A DNA stretch of 50,452 bases from Rhizocola hellebori (GTDB taxonomy: Bacteria > Actinomycetota > Actinomycetes > Mycobacteriales > Micromonosporaceae). This document shows positions 1 to 8,234 of the stretch, in pieces. The stretch's first letter is position 1. Each line of letters begins with the position of its first letter. A program made the position numbers and the translations under genes. Where the stretch lies: assembly GCF_016862955.1 (NCBI RefSeq), contig NZ_BONY01000067.1, positions 1 through 50,452 on the forward strand, given 5' to 3'. The notes beneath the pieces were generated by a model. It was not told the origin of the DNA and searched no databases. It was given only the letters and a program-made list of their open reading frames with translations.

Positions 1-15
1 CGCCAGAATTACAGC

Positions 16-49
16 ACGCCGCCCCCACCAATGTTGGCGGGGGCGGCGT
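16..49 (-). terminator. Strong hairpin after the subtilisin gene
   Basis: The arms at 16-31 and 34-49 pair almost perfectly, with 11 uninterrupted GC-rich pairs at the base and one G-U on the minus strand, around a loop of about 4 nt. The hairpin begins 7 nt after the stop codon of the minus-strand S8 protease. The following minus-strand sequence is only weakly T-rich, so it may be an L-shaped or stabilising 3' hairpin rather than a classic intrinsic terminator. Confidence 0.75.
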
Positions 50-56
50 TATTTGA

Positions 57-1253
57 TCACAGCGCGCGCTTGTTGAGGAGGCGGTTGGGGGTTCCCGACA
101 GTGAGCCGGTCACCACCCCGTTGCTGGCGTTGGCTGTGATCCAATTGTGGATGGTCGCCTGGCTCGCGTCACCGAAGGTGGCTTTGTAGAGCGCGGCGAT
201 GCCGGTTGCGTGCGGGGTGGCCATGGATGTTCCGTTGAACGATGCGGTACCCCCACCGGGAATCGTGGAAACGATGCCGGATCCAGGACCGTAGATGTCG
301 ACGCAGGGGCCGGTCGACGAGTAGCTTGCCCGCGCGTCGGTGGACGTGGTGGCCGCGACGGCGAGCGTGGCGGTGAGGTTGCGCGGCAAGCGATCGCACG
401 AGTTGCCGCCGGTGTTTCCGGCCGAGGTGGCCAGGAAGACGCCCGCGTTCATCATGTTGGTCAGCGCGGTGGCCAGGCTTGAGCTGAAGCTGGCGTTCCA
501 CGACGTGTTCGCGACCGCGGGGGCGATCCTGTTGGCGGTCACCCAGTTCACCGCGGCGATGGCGGCCGACGTGGTGCCGCTTCCCGCGCAGTTGAGCCAT
601 TTCACGCCGTGCAGGCGCACGCCTTTGGCCACGCCGTAGGAGGCCGAGCCGATGGTGCCCGAAACATGGGTGCCGTGGTTGTTGCAGTCGGTGTTGGTGG
701 TGTCGATCGCGTTGAAGTCGAAGGTCGCGCGACCGCCGAAGTTGGGATGGGTGGGGGCGACGCCGGTGTCAATGATATAGGCGTGCACGCCCGCACCTGT
801 TGCGGTGTAAGTGTAGCTGGCCGACAGTGGCAGGTTCACCTGATCGATGCGATCGATGCCCCAGGCCGGCGGGTTGGTCTGCGTCGTGTCCAAAACGTTG
901 GTGTGCCAGGCATCCTGCTCGATGGCGAGGACATCGGCGTTGTGCGACAACGCTTTCAGCTGTGCCTTGCTGAGCTTGACGGCAAAACCGTTGAGCGCCT
1001 TGCCGAAGCTGTGCTGGGGGCTAAGTTTGAGCGCCTTGATGGCGTTGCCGGTGTCCACACCGGTCTTCATCGACACGATGTAGGTGTCCGGGATCAGGGT
1101 GACGTCGGGTGCGGCGACGGGGGCGCTGACCGCGACCGGGGTGGCGCTGAAGGGACCACCGGCCCCGAGCGCTGGCGAGGGGGCAGCCAGAGTGGTGGCC
1201 GCGCTCGCGAGCGTGCTGACGGCCAGTGCGAGGAGGATTCGCTTCGATGGCAT
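57..1253 (-). CDS. Secreted S8 family subtilisin-like serine protease
   Basis: This is a secreted endopeptidase of the subtilisin/proteinase K type, 398 aa from the chosen ATG. A signal peptide (basic MPSKR, then a hydrophobic Leu/Ala stretch) leads into an inhibitor I9-like propeptide at about residues 55-120. The catalytic domain follows, with Asp in IIDTGV (about 162), His in NNHGTHVSG (about 193) and Ser in FNGTSMATPHA (about 343). All three triad residues and the oxyanion region are present. The reading frame also opens six codons earlier at a TTG (1271), but ATG at 1253 gives a standard signal peptide. It is divergent from the AlkB-like gene and ends at a strong hairpin. The length fits an aqualysin/proteinase K-like enzyme without C-terminal extra domains. 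The substrate is unknown and is probably extracellular protein. Confidence 0.95.
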   Translation of the reverse strand: MPSKRILLALAVSTLASAATTLAAPSPALGAGGPFSATPVAVSAPVAAPDVTLIPDTYIVSMKTGVDTGNAIKALKLSPQHSFGKALNGFAVKLSKAQLKALSHNADVLAIEQDAWHTNVLDTTQTNPPAWGIDRIDQVNLPLSASYTYTATGAGVHAYIIDTGVAPTHPNFGGRATFDFNAIDTTNTDCNNHGTHVSGTIGSASYGVAKGVRLHGVKWLNCAGSGTTSAAIAAVNWVTANRIAPAVANTSWNASFSSSLATALTNMMNAGVFLATSAGNTGGNSCDRLPRNLTATLAVAATTSTDARASYSSTGPCVDIYGPGSGIVSTIPGGGTASFNGTSMATPHATGIAALYKATFGDASQATIHNWITANASNGVVTGSLSGTPNRLLNKRAL

Positions 1254-1338
1254 GGACAAGATTACATTCAAACCATGATACTAATCAATGGATAGACGCG
1301 ATCGAACGCCTGTGTCAATCGCGAGGTAGGCTCGGGAC

Positions 1339-1968
1339 ATGACCGCGGCATTTCAAGGCTCGCTGCTCGACTTCGGGGAGGACATCCGCCCTGGTCAGCT
1401 CGGCGACTCGGTTCAGCGCACGGTGCTTGAGCAGGGCGCCTGGGTCGACTTTCGGCCGGGCTGGATGATCGGGGCCGACGCGCTCTTCCTCAAGCTGCTC
1501 GACGGTGTCCCCTGGCGGGCCGAGCGCCGCAAGATGTACGACCGGGTTGTCGATGTCCCGCGGCTGGTCAAGTTCTACGACGAAGATGAGGCCTTCCCCC
1601 ATCCCGCCCTCGATGCCGCTAAACGCGCCCTCGACCTGCACTACGCGGCCGAGCTGGGTGAGCCCTTCCGCACCGCGGGCCTGTGCCTCTATCGCGACGG
1701 GCGCGACAGCGTCGCCTGGCATGGCGACCGGATAGGCCGGAGCAAGACCGAGGACACGATGGTCGCGATCGTCTCGGTGGGCGCACCGCGGGCCTTGGCG
1801 CTGCGGCCCAGCGGCGGCGGGCCGGCCCTGCGCTTCGAGCAGGGTCACGGTGACCTGCTCGTGATGGGCGGCTCGTGCCAGCGCACCTATGAGCACGCCG
1901 TCCCCAAGACCGCCCGGCCCACCGGCCCACGCATCAGCATCCAGTTCCGGGTTCGCGGAGTCCGCTGA
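1339..1968 (+). CDS. alkB: AlkB-type Fe(II)/2-oxoglutarate dioxygenase
   Basis: This is a 209-aa member of the AlkB nucleic-acid demethylase family. These cytoplasmic enzymes oxidatively remove alkyl groups from bases such as 1-methyladenine and 3-methylcytosine. The Fe(II) ligands are visible as His128 and Asp130 in AWHGDRIG and His186 in YEHAVPK. The 2-oxoglutarate-binding arginines lie in the C-terminal RISIQFRVRG. The start ATG is preceded by a gaggtaggc stretch. It stands alone between a divergent protease gene and a same-strand glycan cluster. The length matches the short actinobacterial AlkB homologues. Substrate preference between DNA and RNA cannot be read from the sequence. Confidence 0.88.
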   Translation: MTAAFQGSLLDFGEDIRPGQLGDSVQRTVLEQGAWVDFRPGWMIGADALFLKLLDGVPWRAERRKMYDRVVDVPRLVKFYDEDEAFPHPALDAAKRALDLHYAAELGEPFRTAGLCLYRDGRDSVAWHGDRIGRSKTEDTMVAIVSVGAPRALALRPSGGGPALRFEQGHGDLLVMGGSCQRTYEHAVPKTARPTGPRISIQFRVRGVR

Positions 1969-2055
1969 CCGGCGATCGTCGCGTCCACATGTATGCTTCG
2001 CTGGCTTTATCTGGGCGGAGCTGCCGTCGACACCGGCCATAGGGAATTCACGCGC

Positions 2056-2823
2056 ATGACTGTCCGAGCTGATGATAAGACCGCTGAACGCTTCCAGCCG
2101 GCGGCGCACGTCGCGCCGGACACGTTCGCGAACAAGCTGTTGTTCAACGGCCGGATGCTGGCCGATTTCCAGCTCAAGACGATCCACCGGCACCTGAAGC
2201 GGTTCCTCCCGGGCGTCACCGGGACGATCGTGGACGTCGGCGCCGGGCAGAGCCCGTTCAAGCACCTGCTGCATAAGAAGGCCGCCCGGTACGTCGCGCT
2301 GGACATCTACACCGCAGACGACTTCGGCTACCGCAATCCCGACGTGGTGCAGTTTGACGGTCAGAGCATCCCGTTCGACGCCAATTCGGTCGATGCGGTG
2401 CTGTGCACAGAGGTCCTTGAGCATGTGGAGAACGCGCAGGCCCTCGTCAACGAGATGCACCGGATAGCCAAGCCCGGCGCACCCGTCGTGATCACCGTGC
2501 CGTGGTCCGCGCGCTACCACTACATTCCGCATGACTACCACCGGTTCACGCCGTCGCGGCTGGCGAACATGTTCGCCGGATTCTCCTCGGTGCGGGTGCA
2601 GCCGCGGGGCACCGACCTCACCGCGATCGCGTCGAAGATGATCGTGGCCTACCTGCGTTTGCTCAAACCTCGGTACAGGTTCTTGCTGCCGCTGACCCTG
2701 CTCTTCGCGCTGGCGTTCGCGCCCATGCTGGCGGTCGCGGTTCTCGTCGGGCACGCCTCGGTCCACCTGGGCATCGGCTCCCCCGATGACCCGCTGGGCT
2801 ACACGGTCTGGGCCAAGAAGTAA
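2056..2823 (+). CDS. Class I SAM-dependent methyltransferase (type 11) with C-terminal membrane segment
   Basis: This is a 255-aa methyltransferase. The SAM-binding motif I is VDVGAGQSPFKHLL near residues 58-70. The acidic strand-2 end is in ALDIYTADDF, motif II/post-I is FDANSVDAVLCTEVLEHV, and motif III lies in KPGAPVVITVPW. A hydrophobic stretch near residues 215-240 (LLPLTLLFALAFAPMLAVAV) suggests membrane association. The frame opens upstream at 1993, but ATG 2056 follows AGGGA at 2041-2045 and gives the expected family N-terminus. The stop codon overlaps the next start by one base, so it is coupled to the GT-C gene. By context it may methylate a sugar or lipid-linked glycan; the acceptor is inferred, not seen. 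Confidence 0.85.
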   Translation: MTVRADDKTAERFQPAAHVAPDTFANKLLFNGRMLADFQLKTIHRHLKRFLPGVTGTIVDVGAGQSPFKHLLHKKAARYVALDIYTADDFGYRNPDVVQFDGQSIPFDANSVDAVLCTEVLEHVENAQALVNEMHRIAKPGAPVVITVPWSARYHYIPHDYHRFTPSRLANMFAGFSSVRVQPRGTDLTAIASKMIVAYLRLLKPRYRFLLPLTLLFALAFAPMLAVAVLVGHASVHLGIGSPDDPLGYTVWAKK

Positions 2824-4415
2824 TGACAACCGGCGTCGCCGACCCCCAGGCTGTGACCGCACAAGAGAATCAGAAAGGCCAGGACCTCCGGGGCACGATG
2901 ATTCGGGTGGGCGTGCAGTGCGCGCTCGCGGCCGGTTTCGTGATGGTCGCGGTGTTGCTGCGGGGCCAGCACCTTGGCAACGGTTACCCGCTGAACCCCG
3001 ATGAAGCCGAGCTGATGGGTCAGGCTCGGGCCGCGATGCACTCCCCTGTCCCGTTCACCACCTGGACTACGGCGACCACCGGCCCGATCTGGGCGCTGTT
3101 TCTCGCCATGCTGGGGATGCTCGGCCTGCCGATGACGATGTTCGCCGCCCATTTCGTGGCGGCGGCGCTGGTCGGCGTGATGGGGTACCTGGGTTTCACC
3201 CTCGTCCGGCGGGTCACCGGCGCGTTCCTCAGCGCCGTGGTGACCCTGTTCTGGTGGCTGCCCTTCGTGCTTTCGCTGACCGGTGATCCGGTCAACCTGG
3301 CCGCGCTGAGCACCGAGCTGCTGCCCAGCGCGCTCATCTTGGGTGCCGCGTTGGTGCGCCCGGAGAGTCTGGCCAAACGCCCATGGTTGTTTGCGGTCAC
3401 CGGTTTGCTCAGTGGGCTTGCCGTCGGCGCGAAGTACCAGGTGGCGCCGTTGGCGGTGGCCGTGCTGGCGATGCAGCTGGCGTTCCTGCCGCAGTTCCAA
3501 TGGCGGCAAGCATGGCGAAACCTGGGCTGGTGGGCCGTCGGCGGGTTCGCGCCCGCGCTGATCCTCGGCGTGGCCATGCTGATCTCGCCCGATGTCTCGA
3601 TGGTCGCGATCCAGCAGAACCTCACCTTTGTCTCCGAGTACTCGACCCGGGTGGGCCTCAACGGGCGCATCAGCAATTGGCGCGTGCTGGTCACCTCCAT
3701 GCATCAGGTTCTGATGCTGCTTCTGGTGTGCTGGTTCGGCTCGCGTTCTGTGCCGCGGGTTCAGCTCTGGCGGGCGATCGTGGCGGGCGCCGGGCTGGTG
3801 GCTGTCTACCTCGGCGGGTTGGGCTTCGGCCACTACCTGATCTTCATGTACCCGGCCTTCGCCATCGCGCTCGCGCTGCCGCTGAAGCCCGGCGCGCAAC
3901 TGGTGCCCCTCGCCAACCGGCCCATCCTGCGGCCGGCCCTGGTCATCTTCGTGGCGTTGGTTGCTTGGGTGGCGTCCTTCGGCGCGCCCACCCAGCTGCC
4001 CGAGACCGCGAGCGGTGACCAACTGGCCAACGTGTTCCGCCCGGACAGCCATCCACCGCAGGACCCGAAACTCGTCAGCGCGTGCCCGAAGGGCTCTGAG
4101 GTGCTGGTGTGGGGATGGGCTCCGGAGCTGTACATCATCTACAGCTGGAGCAACGCGGTTCCCTACATGAACCTCACCCTGTTGACCGATGCGCCGGCCA
4201 ACCAGCCCTCGGGTCACGAGGTGATCCGCGAGGCCATCGAGCGCAAGTCCACGGCCTGCGTCGTCGACGCGGTGGGTAACCCTTTCTTCCACGTCAAACC
4301 GGAGCATTCCATCACCAAGGTGTACCCAGACCTGACCGCCGTGCTGACCACGCAATACCGGTCGGTGGGCGCGATCCACGCCTGCGAGAAATGCACCGTT
4401 TACGTTCGCGGCTGA
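2823..4415 (+). CDS. GT-C type polytopic membrane glycosyltransferase (PMT/GT39-like)
   Basis: This 530-aa integral membrane protein has about ten hydrophobic segments, from residue 30 to roughly residue 395, and a soluble C-terminal domain of about 130 residues. The first extracytoplasmic loop carries an acidic Asp-Glu pair in YPLNPDEAELMGQA (about residues 58-71). That is where GT-C enzymes such as GT39 and ArnT place catalytic or metal-binding acids. Family knowledge: such enzymes take a sugar from a polyprenyl-phosphate carrier on the outer face of the membrane. Its ATG overlaps the methyltransferase stop (taATGa). With the downstream GT2 and flippase genes it completes a likely lipid-linked glycosylation pathway. 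The acceptor is unknown. Confidence 0.75.
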   Translation: MTTGVADPQAVTAQENQKGQDLRGTMIRVGVQCALAAGFVMVAVLLRGQHLGNGYPLNPDEAELMGQARAAMHSPVPFTTWTTATTGPIWALFLAMLGMLGLPMTMFAAHFVAAALVGVMGYLGFTLVRRVTGAFLSAVVTLFWWLPFVLSLTGDPVNLAALSTELLPSALILGAALVRPESLAKRPWLFAVTGLLSGLAVGAKYQVAPLAVAVLAMQLAFLPQFQWRQAWRNLGWWAVGGFAPALILGVAMLISPDVSMVAIQQNLTFVSEYSTRVGLNGRISNWRVLVTSMHQVLMLLLVCWFGSRSVPRVQLWRAIVAGAGLVAVYLGGLGFGHYLIFMYPAFAIALALPLKPGAQLVPLANRPILRPALVIFVALVAWVASFGAPTQLPETASGDQLANVFRPDSHPPQDPKLVSACPKGSEVLVWGWAPELYIIYSWSNAVPYMNLTLLTDAPANQPSGHEVIREAIERKSTACVVDAVGNPFFHVKPEHSITKVYPDLTAVLTTQYRSVGAIHACEKCTVYVRG

Positions 4416-4502
4416 ATAAGCCGCTGACACAGACGCCATGACCTTCACCAGCGATGTAACATCCACGGCGCTGGCCATTCGATCCGTGAAGGGGGTGGAG
4501 TC

Positions 4503-5309
4503 ATCGACGCTCGGGCCCTGGCGGAACGAATCCGTGTTCGGATCCTCCAATCTGCGTTCAACGCCTCTAAAGGCCACATAGGATCCGCTCTCTCCATCGC
4601 CGATATCGTCGCCGTCGTGGCGCCGCGGGTGAGAGGGCTGGGCACCCGCGACCCGGGACGCGACCGGTTCGTGCTGTCGAAGGGTCACGCCGCGATGGCG
4701 TGGTACGGCGCGCTGTGCGAGCTGCACGTGATCGACGACGAGCTGCATGCCACCTACGGCCAGGACGACTCGCTGCTGGGCACCCATCCCGACCCGGAGC
4801 TTCCCGGCGTTGACTTCATGACCGGCTCGCTGGGGCAGGGCCTGTCCTACGCCGTGGGTTCGGCGATGGCGGCCAATCTTTCCGGCAACCCGTGGTCGAT
4901 CTATGTGGTGCTCAGCGACAGCGAGCTCGACGAGGGCGTCACCTGGGAGGCGGCGCTGATCGCGGCGCACCATCGCTGTTCCACCCTCACCGTCGTGCTC
5001 GACCTCAACGGCCAGCAGGCGCTCGGGTACACCCGGGATGTGCTGGACACCTCCGCCGCACCGGCCGCGTTCGCGGCGATGGGCTGGCATGTCAGCGAAG
5101 TCGATGGGCACGATGTCGATGCGCTCAACGCCGCCGTGTCGCTCGACGCCGAGGTGCTTGCGGGCCGGCCCCACCTGATCGTGGCGAAGACTTCCGCGGG
5201 CAAGGGCGTGCGCTTCATGGAGCGCCGCATCGAGTGGCATTACCTCCCGATGACGGAAGCGCAGTACACGTCGGCGCTGGCTGAGTTGGGAGAGACCCCC
5301 AGTGCGTAA
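4503..5309 (+). CDS. Transketolase, N-terminal (TPP-binding) subunit; start codon anomalous
   Basis: This is the first half of a split transketolase, about 269 aa. It contains the conserved ASKGHIGSALSIADI segment, DRFVLSKGHAAMAWY, and TGSLGQGLSYAVG. The usual TPP/Mg motif GDGE is replaced by SDSELDEG, keeping the Asp, followed by VVLDLNGQQ. The family-conserved N-terminus (codons 4503-4616) is open and in frame, but no ATG, GTG or TTG exists in that frame between the upstream stop at 4425 and GTG 4617. Starting at 4617 would delete the KGH motif. Either initiation is at ATC 4503, seven bases after AAGGGGG, or at CTG 4518, or one base is missing after GTG 4495. The gene overlaps the C-terminal subunit by 8 bp. 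The two should form one active enzyme that transfers two-carbon units. Confidence 0.82.
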   Translation: MDARALAERIRVRILQSAFNASKGHIGSALSIADIVAVVAPRVRGLGTRDPGRDRFVLSKGHAAMAWYGALCELHVIDDELHATYGQDDSLLGTHPDPELPGVDFMTGSLGQGLSYAVGSAMAANLSGNPWSIYVVLSDSELDEGVTWEAALIAAHHRCSTLTVVLDLNGQQALGYTRDVLDTSAAPAAFAAMGWHVSEVDGHDVDALNAAVSLDAEVLAGRPHLIVAKTSAGKGVRFMERRIEWHYLPMTEAQYTSALAELGETPSA

Positions 5310-6207
5310 TGCGGCAATCAATGAGCTGGCCGAGCTTGCCAGGGCGGACAGCCGCATCATGCTGCTCACCGCCGACCTAGGCTTCGGCGTCCTCGACAAC
5401 TTCGCGCGCGAGCTGCCCAAGCAGTTCGTCAACGTGGGCGTGGCCGAGCAGGCCATGGTCGGGGTGGCCACCGGCATGGCTGAGGCGGGCCTGCTGCCCT
5501 ACTGCTATTCGATCGCCACCTTCTCCTTCCTGCGGCCGTTCGAGTTCATCCGCAACGGCCCGGTGGCACACCGCCTTCCGGTAACGATCATGGGTGTCGG
5601 CGCGGGGACTGACTACAGCTTCGACGGCATGACCCATTACGCCATCGAGGATCTGGCGATGGCGCGCTCGCAGCCGGGCTTGACGATCTACGCCCCGGTC
5701 ACCGACGACGACGCCCGCGTGCTGGTCCGCGAGGCGGGCGAGCGGCCCGGCCCGGCCTACATCCGGTTGAACAGGCAGGGCTCGCCGCGGCCGTCGCAAG
5801 ACATCCGGGCGGAGCAACCGCAGCAGACCGACGTTTTGGTGCTCGCGCTCGGCAACGGGCAAGAGCGGGCGCACGCCATCGCCGAGCGGGTCCACGATTC
5901 CGGGGTGCAGACGCGGGTGCTGTCGGTGCTGCGGTTCGACGAGCAGACCGCCGATGACCTCGCCGCGCATCTGGCGCAGGCCAAGGTTTGCCTCACCGTG
6001 GAAGACCACTACCAGGTGGGTGGGCTGGGGTCGGCGGCCGCCGATGTCATCGCCACCCGGGGCATCGGGGTGCGGCTGGTCAAGGATGCGATCGCCGCGC
6101 TGCCCGTGGGCAGGATCGGGTCGCCGCAATTTGTCATCAACAAGCTGCACCGCCCGGTGGACGACCTCGCCGCCGACCTGGTTTCCAGGCTCCCGTCCGT
6201 AAGGTGA
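5302..6207 (+). CDS. Transketolase, C-terminal subunit
   Basis: This is the second half of the split transketolase, 301 aa. The pyrimidine-binding domain includes VNVGVAEQAMVGVATGMA, whose Glu is the conserved activator of the TPP aminopyrimidine. PYCYSIATFSFLRPFEFIRN and the C-terminal domain VEDHYQVGGLG follow. The GTG start overlaps the end of the N-terminal subunit. Split transketolases of this kind are common in secondary-metabolite and surface-glycan clusters and in archaea. The location between glycan genes suggests a dedicated sugar or keto-sugar building step rather than the housekeeping pentose phosphate pathway, but that is inference. Confidence 0.92.
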   Translation: MRNAAINELAELARADSRIMLLTADLGFGVLDNFARELPKQFVNVGVAEQAMVGVATGMAEAGLLPYCYSIATFSFLRPFEFIRNGPVAHRLPVTIMGVGAGTDYSFDGMTHYAIEDLAMARSQPGLTIYAPVTDDDARVLVREAGERPGPAYIRLNRQGSPRPSQDIRAEQPQQTDVLVLALGNGQERAHAIAERVHDSGVQTRVLSVLRFDEQTADDLAAHLAQAKVCLTVEDHYQVGGLGSAAADVIATRGIGVRLVKDAIAALPVGRIGSPQFVINKLHRPVDDLAADLVSRLPSVR

Positions 6208-6212
6208 TCCAG

Positions 6213-8234
6213 ATGGCTCTCCGCAGCACCGAACCCGCATTCGACCATGCCGCGATCCCTGGCCCGATCGCGGTTCTGGGCGCGGGCGGGTTCATTGGCG
6301 TGCATGTGCTCGACGCGCTCAGCGCCGGCCGCGACGATGTGATCGGCTTTGGCACCCGCGAAAACCCTTGGCGGCTCCAGATAGCGCAAGGTTTGCGCTA
6401 CGAGACCGTGGGCGATCGGATTTCCGAGACCCTCGACCGGCATCGGCCCCGCACCATCATCAATCTCGCCGCGGCCGGCGCCTATCCGTTTCAATCCGAT
6501 TCGCAACGCATCCCCGGCGTCAATCTCGGCATGGTGGACGAGCTGGCTCGGTGGGCCGCGAAGAACGATGCGGTGCTGGTACACGCCGGATCGTCATCGG
6601 AGTACGGCACCAACTGCGCCGGTCCGGCCGAGGACGCCGTCGCCGCACCCAACAGTCTTTACGCCATCACCAAACTGGGCGCGACTCAACTGCTGGAGAA
6701 CTTCGCGGGCCGCAACGAGTTGCGGGCACGCGTGTTGCGGCTCTACTCCATCTACGGGCCGCTGGAGGAGCCGCGTCGGCTGGTTCCCGAGATTGTGCGC
6801 CGGGTGCGGCGGGCAGAGTTGCCAGACTTCGCCGACCCGAAGACCACCCGTGATTTCGTGTTCATCGACGATGTGGTGGATGCCTTTGTGGCTGCGGCCC
6901 ATTCCGCCCACAACACGCTTGAGCCCGCGTTCCGCGTTTACAACGTGGCCAGCGGTCAGGCCACCTCGATGCAGGACGTCGCCCGCACCATCGGCGACGA
7001 GTTCGGCATCGTGCAGGAGCCGGTTTTCTCAGCGGTGCAAAGGGATTGGGACCTTTCCGACTGGTACGGCAACCCGCGCCGCATAGACGCCGAGCTAGGC
7101 TGGCGGGCCCGAGTCGCGTTCCGCGACGGGCTTCGCCTCACCGAGCAGTGGTACAAAGTGGACGGTCGAGGCACCCTCCTCGACGACAGCTATTCCGCCG
7201 CGCTACCGCAACAGGCAGAGCCGGCCCGCCGCCGCAAAGTCTCGGCGGTCATCGCGTGTTACAAAGACGGCCAGGCGATCCCTTACATGCATCGCCGGCT
7301 CACCGACATGTTCGTCAAGTGCGGTGTCGATTACGAAATCATCTTCGTCAACGACGCCAGCCCCGACGACTCGGCCGAGGTCATCCTGAACCTGTCCCGC
7401 GACGACGAACACGTCATCGGCATAACACATCGCCGCAACTTCGGTTCGCAATTTGCTTTTGTCAGCGGCATGAAGCAAGCCACCGGCGATGCTGTCGTGC
7501 TGCTCGACGGCGACCTGCAAGACCCGCCCGAGCTGATCGAAAAGTTCATCGAGAAGTGGAACGAGGGCTGGGAAGTCGTTTACGGCCACCGGGTCGACCG
7601 GGACGCGCCCTGGTACATGAGAATCGCTTATCGCAGTTTCTATCGGCTGTTCAATCGTTCCGCGTCTTTCAAAGTGCCGACCGACGCCGGTGATTTCTCG
7701 CTGATGGATCGTCGGGTGGTGGACCATCTGCTGCAGTTCCCGGAGCGCGACATGTTCCTGCGGGCGCTGCGCGCCTACGTCGGCGGCAAGCAGACCGGCG
7801 TGGATTACGTGCGCCCCGAGCGGATGTTCGGCACCTCCACCAACAATCTGATGAAGAATGTCGGCTGGGCCACCAAGGGCATCCTGGCGGTGAGCCGGGT
7901 GCCGCTGTCGCTGATGAGCACGATCGGCGCGGTGTTCTTCGGGCTGTCGATGCTGGCGCTGCTGATCCAGGTCGGCTACAAGATGATCAAGCCGGACATC
8001 GCCCCGCACGGCATCACGATGCTGATCACGCTGGTGGTTTTCCTCGGCTCGCTCAACCTGCTGGCCATTTCCATCGTCGGTGCCTATGTCGGCACCATCC
8101 TCGAGGAGACCAAGCGAAGGCCGCGTTTCCTTCGTGACAGCCTCATCCGCTCCGGCCAGGTGCACCTGTCCCAGGCCGACGGCCACGACCTTCCCGCCTT
8201 CACTCCGGCCGCGGCAGCAGAGGTGTTTCGCTAG
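6213..8234 (+). CDS. Fusion: NAD-dependent sugar epimerase/dehydratase + GT2 polyprenyl-phosphate glycosyltransferase
   Basis: This 673-aa protein joins two enzymes. Residues 1 to about 330 are an extended SDR with the Rossmann motif GAGGFIG (23-29), HAGSSSEYG, and catalytic Tyr150/Lys154 in YAITK. Residues from about 341 are a GT2 glycosyltransferase (VSAVIACYKD, EIIFVNDASPDDS, DGDLQDPPE). It ends in two membrane helices (about 555-590 and 600-632), as in GtrB/DPM1-like polyprenyl-phosphate glycosyltransferases. ATG 6213 was chosen over the long upstream frame because AAGG lies 8 bp before it and the Rossmann strand begins close to it. It follows the transketolase by 5 bp. The logical role is to make a nucleotide sugar and load it onto a lipid carrier in one polypeptide. 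Confidence 0.9.
   Translation: MALRSTEPAFDHAAIPGPIAVLGAGGFIGVHVLDALSAGRDDVIGFGTRENPWRLQIAQGLRYETVGDRISETLDRHRPRTIINLAAAGAYPFQSDSQRIPGVNLGMVDELARWAAKNDAVLVHAGSSSEYGTNCAGPAEDAVAAPNSLYAITKLGATQLLENFAGRNELRARVLRLYSIYGPLEEPRRLVPEIVRRVRRAELPDFADPKTTRDFVFIDDVVDAFVAAAHSAHNTLEPAFRVYNVASGQATSMQDVARTIGDEFGIVQEPVFSAVQRDWDLSDWYGNPRRIDAELGWRARVAFRDGLRLTEQWYKVDGRGTLLDDSYSAALPQQAEPARRRKVSAVIACYKDGQAIPYMHRRLTDMFVKCGVDYEIIFVNDASPDDSAEVILNLSRDDEHVIGITHRRNFGSQFAFVSGMKQATGDAVVLLDGDLQDPPELIEKFIEKWNEGWEVVYGHRVDRDAPWYMRIAYRSFYRLFNRSASFKVPTDAGDFSLMDRRVVDHLLQFPERDMFLRALRAYVGGKQTGVDYVRPERMFGTSTNNLMKNVGWATKGILAVSRVPLSLMSTIGAVFFGLSMLALLIQVGYKMIKPDIAPHGITMLITLVVFLGSLNLLAISIVGAYVGTILEETKRRPRFLRDSLIRSGQVHLSQADGHDLPAFTPAAAAEVFR

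Noticed and set aside
4438-4579. 47-codon ORF starting at ATG 4438 as a separate peptide
   Set aside because: No ribosome site, and it runs out of frame into conserved transketolase codons; a frameshift or rare start explains the region better.
2799-5477. Very long open frame (892 aa) antisense to the GT-C and transketolase genes
   Set aside because: It is a GC-driven shadow: Arg/His/Gln-rich, no domain, and opposite to well-supported genes.
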